A stretch of DNA of 64,000 nt from Lachnoclostridium sp. An76 (GTDB lineage: Bacteria; Bacillota; Clostridia; Lachnospirales; Lachnospiraceae). Where the stretch lies: contig NZ_NFHL01000001.1 in assembly GCF_002161355.1 (NCBI RefSeq), forward strand, positions 248,001 through 312,000, given 5' to 3'. Positions 1 to 8,639 of the stretch are shown here, piece after piece; positions within the stretch are counted from its first letter, which is position 1; each line of letters opens with the position of its first letter. The notes beneath the pieces were generated by a model. That model saw only the letters and a program-made list of their open reading frames with translations, had not been told where the DNA came from and made no database searches. The position numbers were made by a program, and so were the translations under genes.

Positions 1-1
1 G

Positions 2-283
2 CAGAGAGTCGCCGTGGCAAGAGCGATCGCAGCGCAGCCGCCTGTCATTCTCGCCGACGAGCCCACAGGAAATCTGGACAGCCGCTCCACTGCGGATATC
101 ATGGATATTTTAAAAGAGCTCCACAGGAGCGGCCGCACGGTGATCGTGATCACGCATGACGACGACATCGCCCGGCAGGCGGATCGTGTCATAAGGATCC
201 TGGACGGCCGAGTGGAGGCAGATTATAAGAATAAAGCTTTATCCGATCCGGGAAATAAGAAAGAAAAAATGGAGGATTCCTGA
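2..283 (+). CDS. MacB-type ABC transporter ATP-binding protein, C-terminal end (partial)
   Basis: Only the last 93 codons are in the window; the frame is open to the left edge, so the GTG at 14 is not the real start. The first residues (QRVAVARA) are the end of the ABC signature region. They are followed by Walker B with D-loop (ILADEPTGNLDS) and the switch histidine in VITHDDD, as in the LolD/MacB/FtsE group of ATPases. It lies 1 nt before a membrane fusion protein gene, which is followed by an FtsX-like permease, so it most likely powers that three-part exporter or peptide-sensing system. The substrate cannot be read from the sequence. Confidence 0.93.
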   Translation, partial: QRVAVARAIAAQPPVILADEPTGNLDSRSTADIMDILKELHRSGRTVIVITHDDDIARQADRVIRILDGRVEADYKNKALSDPGNKKEKMEDS

Positions 284-284
284 T

Positions 285-1970
285 ATGTTTTCCAATAAGA
301 AAAATACTCATCTCAAAGAAAGTGCGTCAGCAGCACATGATCCGCTGAATACAACGGATGCCGGCAGTACGTCCGGCGCAGTATCCGCAAAGAAAAAACT
401 GCCCGCATGGGTGATCTTCCCTGTCCTGGCGGCCGTCCTTCTCCTGGCATGGTTCCTTTCTCTTTTTGCCGGAGGAAAGACGGAGGACTCTGTGGGAACT
501 CCGCTCAATGTGGTAAAAGCTGAGAAAGGCACAGTAAAGGAAGTATACAATTCCACCGGTACGGTCGAGAGCGAGAATACAAAGACCTACTACTCTCCTG
601 TCACAGCTCCCATCAAAGAATGCAGGGCAGTCGTCGGCCAGACGGTAAAAGCGGGAGATCTGCTCGTAACATTTGACACAACGGATCTGGAGCGGAACAA
701 CCAGCAGGCACAGCTTACACTCCAGTCCAGCCTCAATAATTCCATCGCCGCAAGGGCTCAGAACGCCAGGACGATTGACGCGGCAAATGCAGCGTCCGCG
801 CAGGCAGCGGCACAGGCGAACGCACTTGCAGGCGAAGTGAATTCCCTTGTATCCCAGGTCGATTCCGCCTATGCCCAGTATCAGGCGAATCAGCAGGCAG
901 CGGCACAGCAGGCCGCTCAGAACGCCCCGAAGGTCCAGGCTCTCCAGGCGCAGATCACATCCTATAATGAAGCCATAGCTTCAGCAGATGCAGTGATCTC
1001 ATCCTATGAGAGAGGTTATACCGGACGGCAGGTAGAGATCAATGAGGCGCTTGCAGCAGAAGATCCGGATCCGGTCCAGAAACAGATCATAAAAGATACA
1101 GAGGATTATAACGCCGCATTACAGTCAAAGTCTGACACAGAAGCACTCCTCGCCCAGGCGCAGGATTCTCTGGACGCGCTCGGCGTTCCCCCGGCAGATG
1201 ACGCGGGATATGCCGACCTCCTGGCTCAATATGAGGCAAAATATGCCGAATGGCAGGCAGCATACCAGGCTGCCGGTGCTGCGGTCCCTGAGACAGGGAT
1301 GACTTCCGCCGAACTCAATAACCTGGATATCAGCGACAATCTGGCGGAGCTTGCCGCCCTGACCCCGGAGGAACTTCTGGCAAAAGGAAAAGAAGGCATG
1401 AAAGCAGACATGAACGGTGTCATCGCATCGGTTGACATCCTTCAGTCTAACAGCGCGGCACAGGGAGCTGCCCTCTTTACCATCGCGGGTACAGACAGCG
1501 TCCGTGTGAAGATCGAGGTTTCCCCTGATGATTATGATAAGATGAAGCCCGGCTGCGAGGTAACAGTAACGCTTGCAGACCATACATACAAAGGAACGCT
1601 TGACGGAGTTGACAAGATCGCTGTCCCCAACGCAAAGGGAGTCCCTGTCATCGGCGCCCGCATCCACATCGAGGACCCGGATGAAAACATCTGCATCGGC
1701 GCTACCGCAAAGATCAAGATGACAGTTGCCGAGGCAAAAAATGTGGTCGTCATCCCAACTGAGGCAGTCAATGCCTCAACTGACGGTGACTTTGTCTATG
1801 TGATCGAAAACGGTATCGTAAAAGAAAAACCGGTCACCCTCGGGATCTCCTCTTCCACAGAGACAGAGATCAGGGAAGGACTTGACGTGGGAGACATAGT
1901 CATCAATGATTTCAACGCGGATATCAAGCCGGGCATGAAGGCTGCCGCAAAGGAAGCGGCGGCGGAATAA
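285..1970 (+). CDS. membrane fusion protein (HlyD/MacA-like) of ABC exporter
   Basis: 561 residues. A cytoplasmic N-terminus of about 40 residues precedes one transmembrane segment (about 41-64). Next come a lipoyl/barrel-sandwich half (about 75-130), a long Ala/Gln-rich coiled-coil hairpin (about 135-300), the second lipoyl half (around KADMNGVIASVDI) and beta-barrel domains to the acidic, Ala-rich end. This is the architecture of MacA/HlyD adaptors; in a Gram-positive cell it would stand on the outer face of the membrane. A GGAGG lies 9 nt before the ATG, and the gene starts 1 nt after the ATPase stop. It is longer than usual because of the extended coiled coil. Its role as partner of the following permease is inferred from order. 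Confidence 0.93.
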   Translation: MFSNKKNTHLKESASAAHDPLNTTDAGSTSGAVSAKKKLPAWVIFPVLAAVLLLAWFLSLFAGGKTEDSVGTPLNVVKAEKGTVKEVYNSTGTVESENTKTYYSPVTAPIKECRAVVGQTVKAGDLLVTFDTTDLERNNQQAQLTLQSSLNNSIAARAQNARTIDAANAASAQAAAQANALAGEVNSLVSQVDSAYAQYQANQQAAAQQAAQNAPKVQALQAQITSYNEAIASADAVISSYERGYTGRQVEINEALAAEDPDPVQKQIIKDTEDYNAALQSKSDTEALLAQAQDSLDALGVPPADDAGYADLLAQYEAKYAEWQAAYQAAGAAVPETGMTSAELNNLDISDNLAELAALTPEELLAKGKEGMKADMNGVIASVDILQSNSAAQGAALFTIAGTDSVRVKIEVSPDDYDKMKPGCEVTVTLADHTYKGTLDGVDKIAVPNAKGVPVIGARIHIEDPDENICIGATAKIKMTVAEAKNVVVIPTEAVNASTDGDFVYVIENGIVKEKPVTLGISSSTETEIREGLDVGDIVINDFNADIKPGMKAAAKEAAAE

Positions 1971-1990
1971 CCAGCCGGGAGGAAAGATAG

Positions 1991-3229
1991 ATGGGACAAT
2001 TTCTTGAATATATCAAAATGGCGCTGGATAATATCCGCTCCAATAAGGGCCGTTCCTTCCTGACCATGCTTGGGATCATCATCGGCATTTCTTCTGTTGT
2101 GACCATCGTTTCCATAGGAAATGGTCTGAAAAGCGATGTTGTAGACGCGGCGAACGAGCAGACAAACACTGTGACCGTCCAGGCAAACACAGAGGAAGTG
2201 ACTGACACACAGATCATCACAGGGGACGACATCTCTTATCTGGAAACAGCTATGGGTGATTCGATCGAGAGCATAACTGCATCTTCCATGTACGCGGGGA
2301 AATGCACGACCCGCAAAGGGACTTTTGACGCCTATGTGACAATGACTACTCCAGATTATGAGCACGCCCAGTACACATCTCCTCTTGTAAAAGGCTCCTA
2401 TTTCACAGATATGGATCTGGCCGGCGGGAACCCGGTCTGTGTCATTGACGAGCTGACTGCTCTCTATCTGTTCGGGAATACGAATGTCGTGGGTATGAGC
2501 TTTGAACTTGCCATTGACAGCGGCATCGAAGAGGTCATGATCACGGGGATCCGGGAGACATCCGATGATATGCTGGAAGTGGAACAGACGTATCAGGCAA
2601 TGGGCCTGGGAGAGACGATCTCCATTGAAGTCCCCTACACGCTGGCTGAGTCTTTCGGGACTCCCATTGAAGGGTTTTCTTCGGTATCGATCACCGCCCG
2701 GGATACAGAGTCAGCGGGCCGCGTGGCATCATCCGCTGTAAAGCTCTTAAACTCCCGGCATCAGGATCTGGGCGACAATCCTTTCATGCAGCAGAAACCG
2801 ATGAACCTGTCAGATATGCTTGGCGCTGTCATGGACGGGGTGACAGCCTTTGTGGCGCTCGTGGCAGCCATCTCTCTCATCGTGGGCGGTATCGGCGTCA
2901 TGAACATCATGCTCGTCTCCGTGACAGAGCGGACCCGGGAGATCGGTATCCGCAAAGCGCTGGGCGCCAGGACCGGATCCATTATCGCCCAGTTTCTCTG
3001 TGAGTCCGCCATTATCTCCGGCATGGGCGGAGTCATAGGGATCCTGCTCGGCGGAGGTCTCACGGCACTGATCAGTGCGCTTGAGATCGGCGGGATCCAC
3101 GCTTCTCTCTCACTCCCGGCAGTGATCATCGCGACGCTCTTCTCCTGCGGAGTGGGGATCGTCTTCGGTATCTATCCCGCGCGGAAAGCCGCGCGCCTGA
3201 GCCCGATCGAAGCACTGCGGCGCATATAA
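1991..3229 (+). CDS. MacB-like ABC transporter permease (FtsX family)
   Basis: 412 residues. The N-terminal transmembrane helix (about 24-48, with the family-typical [12 protein letters not shown]) is followed by a large extracytoplasmic MacB core domain (about 50-270). Three C-terminal helices (about 285-310, 335-360, 375-395) end in the conserved [16 protein letters not shown] motif. A GGGAGG sits 7-8 nt upstream. Together with the preceding ATPase and adaptor it forms a complete MacAB-like mechanotransmission-type transporter. Such systems export peptides or antibiotics or act in envelope stress; which one applies here is unknown. Confidence 0.94.
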   Translation: MGQFLEYIKMALDNIRSNKGRSFLTMLGIIIGISSVVTIVSIGNGLKSDVVDAANEQTNTVTVQANTEEVTDTQIITGDDISYLETAMGDSIESITASSMYAGKCTTRKGTFDAYVTMTTPDYEHAQYTSPLVKGSYFTDMDLAGGNPVCVIDELTALYLFGNTNVVGMSFELAIDSGIEEVMITGIRETSDDMLEVEQTYQAMGLGETISIEVPYTLAESFGTPIEGFSSVSITARDTESAGRVASSAVKLLNSRHQDLGDNPFMQQKPMNLSDMLGAVMDGVTAFVALVAAISLIVGGIGVMNIMLVSVTERTREIGIRKALGARTGSIIAQFLCESAIISGMGGVIGILLGGGLTALISALEIGGIHASLSLPAVIIATLFSCGVGIVFGIYPARKAARLSPIEALRRI

Positions 3230-3305
3230 ACGAGCCGCTGCTTATAGATTTCAGCCGACTGCGGCTGAACCAATATTATCATTTAATTTATGAGGAGGAT
3301 TCATA

Positions 3306-3683
3306 ATGAAAAGAAAAAGCAAACTTCTGAATGTCGTATCCATTATCATCATCGTACTCAGTGCACTCGGGCTTCTGGGCACACTTGCGACCATTGCCAT
3401 GTCCGGTATGCTGGAGCCTTATCTCGAAGCATATGGGGCCGCCCCGCTGTCAGCAGTCGACTACGTATTTTCATTAGTCCTGACCGTCATCGAGCTTGCA
3501 GCCGGGATCATGGGCGTGATGTACCGCTCTAAAAAATCTGTCCTGATCATTGGCGTTATCTACTGTATCAGCATTCTGGCAAACATCGCCATATCTACAG
3601 TCACAGTCGGGTTTATGTTCACCTATGTGTTCAATCTGATCCTCCCGATCCTCTATATGTGGGGATGGTATCTGTCTGAGTAG
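3306..3683 (+). CDS. small four-helix membrane protein
   Basis: 125 residues with about four hydrophobic helices (about 8-33, 52-75, 79-103, 104-124) and almost no soluble part. A strong GAGGAGG lies 7 nt before the ATG. It sits 76 nt after the MacB-like permease and before a terminator, so it is probably the last gene of that operon. No family is recognised with confidence; it may be an accessory or immunity-type membrane protein, which is inference from position only. Confidence 0.8.
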   Translation: MKRKSKLLNVVSIIIIVLSALGLLGTLATIAMSGMLEPYLEAYGAAPLSAVDYVFSLVLTVIELAAGIMGVMYRSKKSVLIIGVIYCISILANIAISTVTVGFMFTYVFNLILPILYMWGWYLSE

Positions 3684-3696
3684 AACAGATGAACGC

Positions 3697-3745
3697 AGCT
3701 CCCGGATGGCAGTAATTTTTCGCCGTCCGGGAGCTGTTTTTTATT
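3697..3745 (+). terminator. intrinsic terminator of the MacAB-like operon
   Basis: The arms AGCTCCCGGATGGC and GCCGTCCGGGAGCT can form a GC-rich stem of about 14 bp. It is followed by GTTTTTTATTTT on the + strand, directly after the 125-residue membrane protein gene. Confidence 0.93.
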
Positions 3746-3771
3746 TTGGGGTCTTTTTACAGGATAAATTT

Positions 3772-3811
3772 CAGGGACAGGCATGACTTATGCGAGTCAC
3801 ATCTGCCCCTG
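3772..3811. repeat. imperfect inverted repeat downstream of the anchored-protein gene
   Basis: CAGGGacag...tgcCCCTG arms enclose an inner TGACT-cgcata-AGTCA hairpin. It lies about 90 nt after the stop of the minus-strand gene at 3903 and may end that transcript, but no good T-run follows. The rest of 3746-3902 shows nothing else. Confidence 0.35.
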
Positions 3812-3902
3812 TTTTGGACTTTCCATTTCCCGACAGCCCCATACTATGCAAATTATTCTATTATATCGGTTCTGTACACATCAAGTTCCACGTCATCTTG
3901 GC

Positions 3903-4190
3903 TTACACTTCTGGGAAATAGAACTTAATCTTCTGTCCTACTTTTAAATCATCCCATTCATAACCATCTTTATAGTGCAAAACTAAAACCTTATTGTAAA
4001 GCCACGAGGGACTGTCTACATTCACGATTATGCTCGTTTCATCTTTTATCTCCAGTATAGTTCCTTTTTCAAACCTGCATGCTGACCATCCGCCATCTAC
4101 TTTCTCCATTGTTTGCCTAGAACATTTACACCAAATACCAATTCCTATAAACAACAAAATAAGTAATAAACTGATCGTTATTTTTTTCAT
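3903..4190 (-). CDS. small membrane-anchored extracytoplasmic protein, unknown function
   Basis: 95 residues. A Lys-rich start and a hydrophobic stretch (about 4-20) make a signal anchor; a Cys follows, but the preceding residues (GIW) are a poor lipobox. The remainder is a small beta-rich domain. The end (KVGQKIKFYF) resembles OB-like proteins of the DUF3221 type, but the match is too weak to name. The ATG overlaps the stop of the acetyltransferase by 4 nt, so the two are translationally coupled. AT content is higher than in the neighbours. Confidence 0.72.
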   Translation of the reverse strand: MKKITISLLLILLFIGIGIWCKCSRQTMEKVDGGWSACRFEKGTILEIKDETSIIVNVDSPSWLYNKVLVLHYKDGYEWDDLKVGQKIKFYFPEV

Positions 4191-4780
4191 TCAAGCCAGC
4201 CCTTACCATACCTTTCTGCAAACTCCCTTTTGATCTCGTCAAAACACCTGGTTTCCAACGGTCTGTCCGGATGGGAAGAAATGCATTTCTCAAGCCATAC
4301 TATGTCATACCAGCGACCGAATTTATATCCGCATTTGTGGAATCTTCCTGCCACGTGATATCCCATATGTTCATGAAACTGCACACTGTTTCTTGTCAGA
4401 TATTCATCTTCCGGGTCAGGGTACGCGACACAGGCATTCAGATTGATCACATTCTGAAGCGTCAGAGCATACTCCAGCGCCGTATAAAGTTCTCTTCCGA
4501 TCCCCTGTCCTCTGACATCTTTTGCTATGTAGATCGTCGTTTCCACCGACCAGTCGTAAGCTCTCCGCTCCTTAAAGGGGCCTGCATATGCGTACCCTGC
4601 GATCCTGCCGTCTCTTTCAGATACAAGATAAGGATACCTTCTCAAAATTTTCTGAATGCGTCCCCTGAATTCTTTTATTGAAGGAACTTCGTATTCAAAT
4701 GTGATGGCAGTCCTCTCCACATAATAAGCATATATATCAAGTAATTCTCCTGAATCACTCTCTTCGGCGATGCGGATCAT
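4187..4780 (-). CDS. GNAT family N-acetyltransferase (phosphinothricin-acetyltransferase-like)
   Basis: 197 residues. The core is a GNAT fold of the Pat/Bar type: MIRIAEESDSGELLDIYAYY at the N-terminus, the acetyl-CoA pyrophosphate loop VRGQGIGRELY (about 95-105), and the family-typical HEHMGYHVAGRFHKCGYKFGRWYD near 145-165. It should transfer acetyl from acetyl-CoA to a small amine, an amino-acid-like herbicide analogue or a related compound. AGGAGG 7 nt upstream lies inside the end of the mini gene before it, so the two are coupled. The final 30 residues after the GNAT core look like a lineage-specific tail. Confidence 0.9.
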   Translation of the reverse strand: MIRIAEESDSGELLDIYAYYVERTAITFEYEVPSIKEFRGRIQKILRRYPYLVSERDGRIAGYAYAGPFKERRAYDWSVETTIYIAKDVRGQGIGRELYTALEYALTLQNVINLNACVAYPDPEDEYLTRNSVQFHEHMGYHVAGRFHKCGYKFGRWYDIVWLEKCISSHPDRPLETRCFDEIKREFAERYGKGWLE

Positions 4781-4782
4781 TT

Positions 4783-4908
4783 TTAAGCCTCCTGTTCCTC
4801 AAAATTTGCCACATAGGAGTTATATTCCGAAATAATGATTACCAATGCTGATTCATCACCTTTTTGGATCCGGCTGATCAGTTCAGTCTCGTTATAACAA
4901 TTACTCAA
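4783..4908 (-). CDS. 41-residue sigma-factor N-terminus-like mini protein
   Basis: This small ORF reads from a TTG start preceded by a perfect GGAGGT (7-8 nt spacing) to a TAA 2 nt before the acetyltransferase ATG. The product (MSNCYNETELISRIQKGDES at its start) matches the opening of sigma-70 family factors, where ELISRIQKGDESAL leads into region 2, but it stops with FEEQEA before the DNA- and core-binding helices are complete. It may be a remnant of a sigma gene kept as a translated leader for the acetyltransferase, or a small regulator. The strong ribosome site and tight spacing favour real translation. Confidence 0.6.
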   Translation of the reverse strand: MSNCYNETELISRIQKGDESALVIIISEYNSYVANFEEQEA

Positions 4909-5005
4909 GTGACTTCACCTCCATTTCCCATCTATTTACTATATATACAAAGATCAGAAATAAAAAGTTGCATCAATCGTTTTTTTATTACTGGTATGAG
5001 TAAGA

Positions 5006-5049
5006 AAGACCCGGCAAGCTAAGGTGCAGGCCTAGCTCTCTCGGGTCTT
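5006..5049. terminator. hairpin terminator after the repair operon
   Basis: The arms AAGACCCG and CGGGTCTT enclose a second AGCTA/TAGCT pairing. On the minus strand it lies about 50 nt after the flavoprotein stop and ends in GGGTCTTTCTT; on the plus strand it is followed by cattttctcttt. It probably ends the mutS operon. Confidence 0.6.
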
Positions 5050-5101
5050 CATTTTCTCTTTATCACGTTATTTTATTTCGCTCTTTTCAGGATGTCCGCT
5101 G

Positions 5102-6325
5102 TTACTCCCCAACGGTAGCCGCTTCCCCAGCCACATGTCCGCTGGCCCACGCCCACTGGAGATTATACCCTCCGCACATCCCGTCCACGTCCAGGATCTC
5201 TCCGGCAAAATACAGTCCGGGCACATATCTGGATTCCAGTGTCTCAGGATCCACCTCCGCGGTATCGATCCCGCCGCAGCACACCTGCGCCTGCTCATAG
5301 GAGTTCGTCGCCTTTACCGGGACTTCAAAGTGCTTGATCAGTTGTACGAGCCTGCTAATCTCATCTTCTGTCAAAGTTCCTGCATTCTGCTCTCGCGGGA
5401 TGCGGGAAAGCTTGATCCACAGGTCGGACAGTTTCTTGTGAAAGAGGCCGATCAGGAACATATCCGCGGATTTCTCAGGACGCGTCTTTGCCCTGGCGCT
5501 CAGGAATGCCCTGGTCTGTTCTTCTGTAAAGTCCGGCATAAAGTCCAGCACAGCCGTCACTTCTTTTTTCTCGTACAGGAGCTTTGCGGCATACCGGCTC
5601 ACCTGGAATACAGGGATCCCTGAGATACCGTAATCCGTGAGCTGGATCTCGCCTGTATCCGTCGCGATGCACTCTCCCTCAAACCAGACAGAGACACTGC
5701 CGTTTGCCCGCACGCCTGCCACCGCTTTAAAGAAACTCCCTTCACACCGGAGCTGGACCAGTGCGGGAAGTACCGGGATCAGCCTATGTCCCAGACGCTT
5801 GGCAAGGTCATAGCCTGACCCGTCGGATCCGGTTGCAGGCGCCGCCCTGGATCCGGTACAGAGGATCACACGGTCCGCGCGGATATTTTCATGATCTGAG
5901 CGGATCGTAAAGCCCTTTTTCCCGGGAAGGATCTCCCGGATATCAACTCCTGTCCGGATCTCCACATGCAGACGCTCCAGTTCCATCCGGAACGCGTCAA
6001 GCACTGCGGACGCCTGGTCGGAATTGGGATAGAGATATCCGTTCCGGTTTTTTGAGTAGATCCCAAGCTGAAGAAAAAAAGAGATTGCTTTCTGAGCGTC
6101 AAATTTTTCGATGATCCCCCACGGGAACAAAGGGTCTTCCGAGTGATAGCACAGCGGTTCCTGATGTGTATTTGTAAAATTGCATCTTCCGTTTCCTGTG
6201 GACAGGATCTTCTTCCCGATCCTGTCTTTATGTTCCAGGATGATAACGCGGGCTCCTTCTGATGCCGCTGTCACAGCAGCCATCATCCCTGACGCACCCC
6301 CGCCGATCACTGCGACTGTTCTCAT
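5102..6325 (-). CDS. NAD(P)/FAD-dependent oxidoreductase, HI0933/YhiN (BaiN-like) family
   Basis: 407 residues. The N-terminal FAD-binding motif VAVIGGGASGMMAA is followed by the family pattern KILSTGNGRCNFTN (about 38-51). The C-terminal second FAD motif ends LYFAGEILDVDGMCGGYNLQWAW, which marks this flavoprotein group. Relatives act on unknown substrates; one has been linked to bile acid reduction in gut clostridia, but that role is not shown here. The start at 6325 is chosen because GGAGGGA lies 7 nt upstream and the protein begins right at the Rossmann strand. An in-frame ATG at 6376 would add 17 residues but has no ribosome site. It is the last gene of the mutS operon. Confidence 0.9.
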   Translation of the reverse strand: MRTVAVIGGGASGMMAAVTAASEGARVIILEHKDRIGKKILSTGNGRCNFTNTHQEPLCYHSEDPLFPWGIIEKFDAQKAISFFLQLGIYSKNRNGYLYPNSDQASAVLDAFRMELERLHVEIRTGVDIREILPGKKGFTIRSDHENIRADRVILCTGSRAAPATGSDGSGYDLAKRLGHRLIPVLPALVQLRCEGSFFKAVAGVRANGSVSVWFEGECIATDTGEIQLTDYGISGIPVFQVSRYAAKLLYEKKEVTAVLDFMPDFTEEQTRAFLSARAKTRPEKSADMFLIGLFHKKLSDLWIKLSRIPREQNAGTLTEDEISRLVQLIKHFEVPVKATNSYEQAQVCCGGIDTAEVDPETLESRYVPGLYFAGEILDVDGMCGGYNLQWAWASGHVAGEAATVGE

Positions 6326-6384
6326 CTCTCTTCCCTCCATCGCTTTTAAATGTCGCTTTACTGCCTGTTCTGCCATAAGCCGGC

Positions 6385-7695
6385 TTATAAAAGTTCGCGT
6401 ATCCTGTCCATTGAGACCACTCCTGCGTCGATCATACTCTGCAGGGATTTCAGTATCCCCAGCTTCGCATGCGTCCATGTAAGTCCGCCCTGAAAATACA
6501 CGGCATACGGCGGTTTGATCGGTCCGTCCGCGGACAGCTCGATAGATGATCCCTGGACAAAGGCTCCGGCTGCCATGATCACATCGCTGTCATAGCCGGG
6601 CATTGCCCACGGCTCAGGGGACACATAGCTGTCCACAGGGGCCGCTGCCTGGATACCTTTGCAGAACGCGACCACGCCCTCCGGCGAGCCCAGTGTCACT
6701 GCCTGGATGATGTCATGGCGGGACTCTTTTCCGTCCGGCACCACCGGATATCCCAGCTTCTCATAGATATTTGCCGCGAACACCGCTCCTTTGAGCGCGC
6801 CGCACACCACAGTCGGGGCGAGGAAAAATCCCTGGTAAAAGGACTGCATCACTCCCAGGGAAGCGCCCACCTCTTTGCCGAGTCCGGGGGAAGTAAGCCT
6901 GTACGCGCAGTTCTCGATCAGCTCTTCTTTTCCCGCGATGTAACCGCCGATCGGGGCAAGGCCGCCGCCCGGGTTTTTGATCAGAGAGCCAACGATCATG
7001 TCCGCTCCCACATCGCTGGGCTCGATCCGTTCCACAAACTCTCCGTAGCAGTTATCTACCATGCAGATCACATCCGGGCGTCTCTCCTTGATAAATGCGA
7101 TCAATTCCCCGATCTTTTCTACGGAATAGCTGGGACGGGTCTGATATCCCTTGGAGCGCTGGATAGTCACAAGTTTTGTCCTCTCATTTAACGCTGCCTC
7201 GATCGCAGGATAGTCGAAATATCCGTCTTCCAGAAGCTCCACCTGCCGGTAAGTGATCCCGTACTCGGCAAGGGAACCTTTGGACGGCCGGATCCCGATC
7301 ACTTCCTCCAAAGTATCATACGGTTTTCCCACCGGGGAGAGAAGCTCGTCCCCGGGACGCAGGTTTGCCGCAAGGGCAAGAGCCAGCGCGTGTGTGCCGC
7401 AGGTGATCTGCGGGCGGACAAGTGCTGCTTCTGTGTGGAAGGCTGAGGCATAGACCTGTTCCAGCGTATCCCTTCCCTGGTCATTGTACCCGTATCCGCT
7501 GACATAGTTAAAGCAGCCTTCGCTCACCCGGTTCTCCTGCATTGCATGGATGACCTTGAGCTGGTTATATTCTGCTGTCTCGTCAAATCCGCGGAAACGC
7601 TCCTTTAAGCTCTCTTCCGTCTTCTGCCCGTACTTCCAGACTTCTTCGGAAATGCCGAGCTTCTGGTACATAGATTGTGATTCTGTCTGGTTCAT
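6385..7695 (-). CDS. methionine gamma-lyase family protein (aluminium-resistance/YnbB-like PLP enzyme)
   Basis: 436 residues. It has a fold-type I PLP-dependent domain: SGYGYNDQGRDTLEQVYA near 70, the cofactor-stacking region PQITCGTHA, the aspartate in MVDNCYGEF (about 230) and the Schiff-base lysine in GSLIKNPGGG (about 255). This is the family often named aluminium resistance or cystathionine-beta-lyase-like, regularly found beside miaA in Firmicutes. The true substrate is not known. The ATG overlaps the miaA stop (ATGA), with AGGG upstream. Confidence 0.9.
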   Translation of the reverse strand: MNQTESQSMYQKLGISEEVWKYGQKTEESLKERFRGFDETAEYNQLKVIHAMQENRVSEGCFNYVSGYGYNDQGRDTLEQVYASAFHTEAALVRPQITCGTHALALALAANLRPGDELLSPVGKPYDTLEEVIGIRPSKGSLAEYGITYRQVELLEDGYFDYPAIEAALNERTKLVTIQRSKGYQTRPSYSVEKIGELIAFIKERRPDVICMVDNCYGEFVERIEPSDVGADMIVGSLIKNPGGGLAPIGGYIAGKEELIENCAYRLTSPGLGKEVGASLGVMQSFYQGFFLAPTVVCGALKGAVFAANIYEKLGYPVVPDGKESRHDIIQAVTLGSPEGVVAFCKGIQAAAPVDSYVSPEPWAMPGYDSDVIMAAGAFVQGSSIELSADGPIKPPYAVYFQGGLTWTHAKLGILKSLQSMIDAGVVSMDRIRELL

Positions 7696-8639
7696 TTTAT
7701 TATCCCTCTGTTCTTCAGTTCTTTTCTCATAAATTCCACGACGGCGTCGTCGGACTGCCCGATGACAGACTTATCCGCCCATATGACGTCCCGCTCCCGC
7801 TTAAACCAGGTGAGCTGCCGCTTTGCGAAATGGCGGGTGTCTCTTTTGATGATGCGCACCGCCTCCTCCAGCGTGCATTCCCCGTCAAGATAAGCGTAAA
7901 GTTCCTTGTAGCCAAGCCCCTGCATGGCAGTGGACTCTCTCTTCACTCCGCGCTCCTTCAGATACCGCACTTCTTCGAGAAGCCCTTCTTCCATCATCTT
8001 GTCCACTCTCCTGTCGATCCGCTCATACAGCCGGCTCCTCTCGTCCGTCAGGACAAAGTAAGCGAAATCATAAGGCGAGCTCTTTTCCCGCTCCGCCTCA
8101 TTATGTTCGGAAATCTTCCCGCCGGTCTGATGGTGGAATTCCAGGGCCCGGATCATGCGCTTGATATTGTGCGGGTGGATTTCTTCCGCTGCTTTCGGAT
8201 CCGCTTCCCGCAGCATGGCGTGGAGATATTCCCCACCCTTTTCTTCCGATGTTTTTTCCAGAGAGCGGCGGTATGATGTGTCTCCGTCATTCTCCGTAAA
8301 ATCAATATCATAGAGGAGCGCCTGGATATAAAATCCGGTCCCCCCTGCCACAAGAGGGATCTTCCCTTTCGCATAGATCTCCTCAGCAGCTGCTTTCGCC
8401 ATCTGCTGGAAGCGTACCACGTTAAACTCTTCCTCCGGTTCCAGCACATCGATCAGATAGTGGGGCACTCCCTCCATCTCTTCCTGCCGGATCTTTGCCG
8501 AGCCGATATCCATATGGCGGTATACCTGCATGGAATCCGCGGAGATGATCTCCGCGCCAATGGCTTTTGCCAGGCGTATGGACGCGGCGGTCTTTCCCAC
8601 AGCGGTAGGGCCTGCAAGTATGATCAGTGGTCTTTTCAT
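7692..8639 (-). CDS. miaA: tRNA dimethylallyltransferase
   Basis: 315 residues, normal length. It transfers a dimethylallyl group to adenosine 37 of tRNAs reading UNN codons, which steadies codon pairing. Visible motifs: P-loop GPTAVGKTAA (about 10-19), SADSMQVYRHMDIGSAK (about 34-50), the VGGTGFYIQALL segment (about 99-110) and the tail RDTRHFAKRQLTWFKR. The ATG at 8639 shares one base with the mutL stop, giving tight coupling. It sits in the common mutS-mutL-miaA order. Confidence 0.97.
   Translation of the reverse strand: MKRPLIILAGPTAVGKTAASIRLAKAIGAEIISADSMQVYRHMDIGSAKIRQEEMEGVPHYLIDVLEPEEEFNVVRFQQMAKAAAEEIYAKGKIPLVAGGTGFYIQALLYDIDFTENDGDTSYRRSLEKTSEEKGGEYLHAMLREADPKAAEEIHPHNIKRMIRALEFHHQTGGKISEHNEAEREKSSPYDFAYFVLTDERSRLYERIDRRVDKMMEEGLLEEVRYLKERGVKRESTAMQGLGYKELYAYLDGECTLEEAVRIIKRDTRHFAKRQLTWFKRERDVIWADKSVIGQSDDAVVEFMRKELKNRGIIK

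Noticed and set aside
5006-5049. Possible riboswitch (cyclic di-GMP type) at the long hairpin
   Set aside because: Conserved core bases are absent and it lies after, not before, a gene; a terminator explains it.
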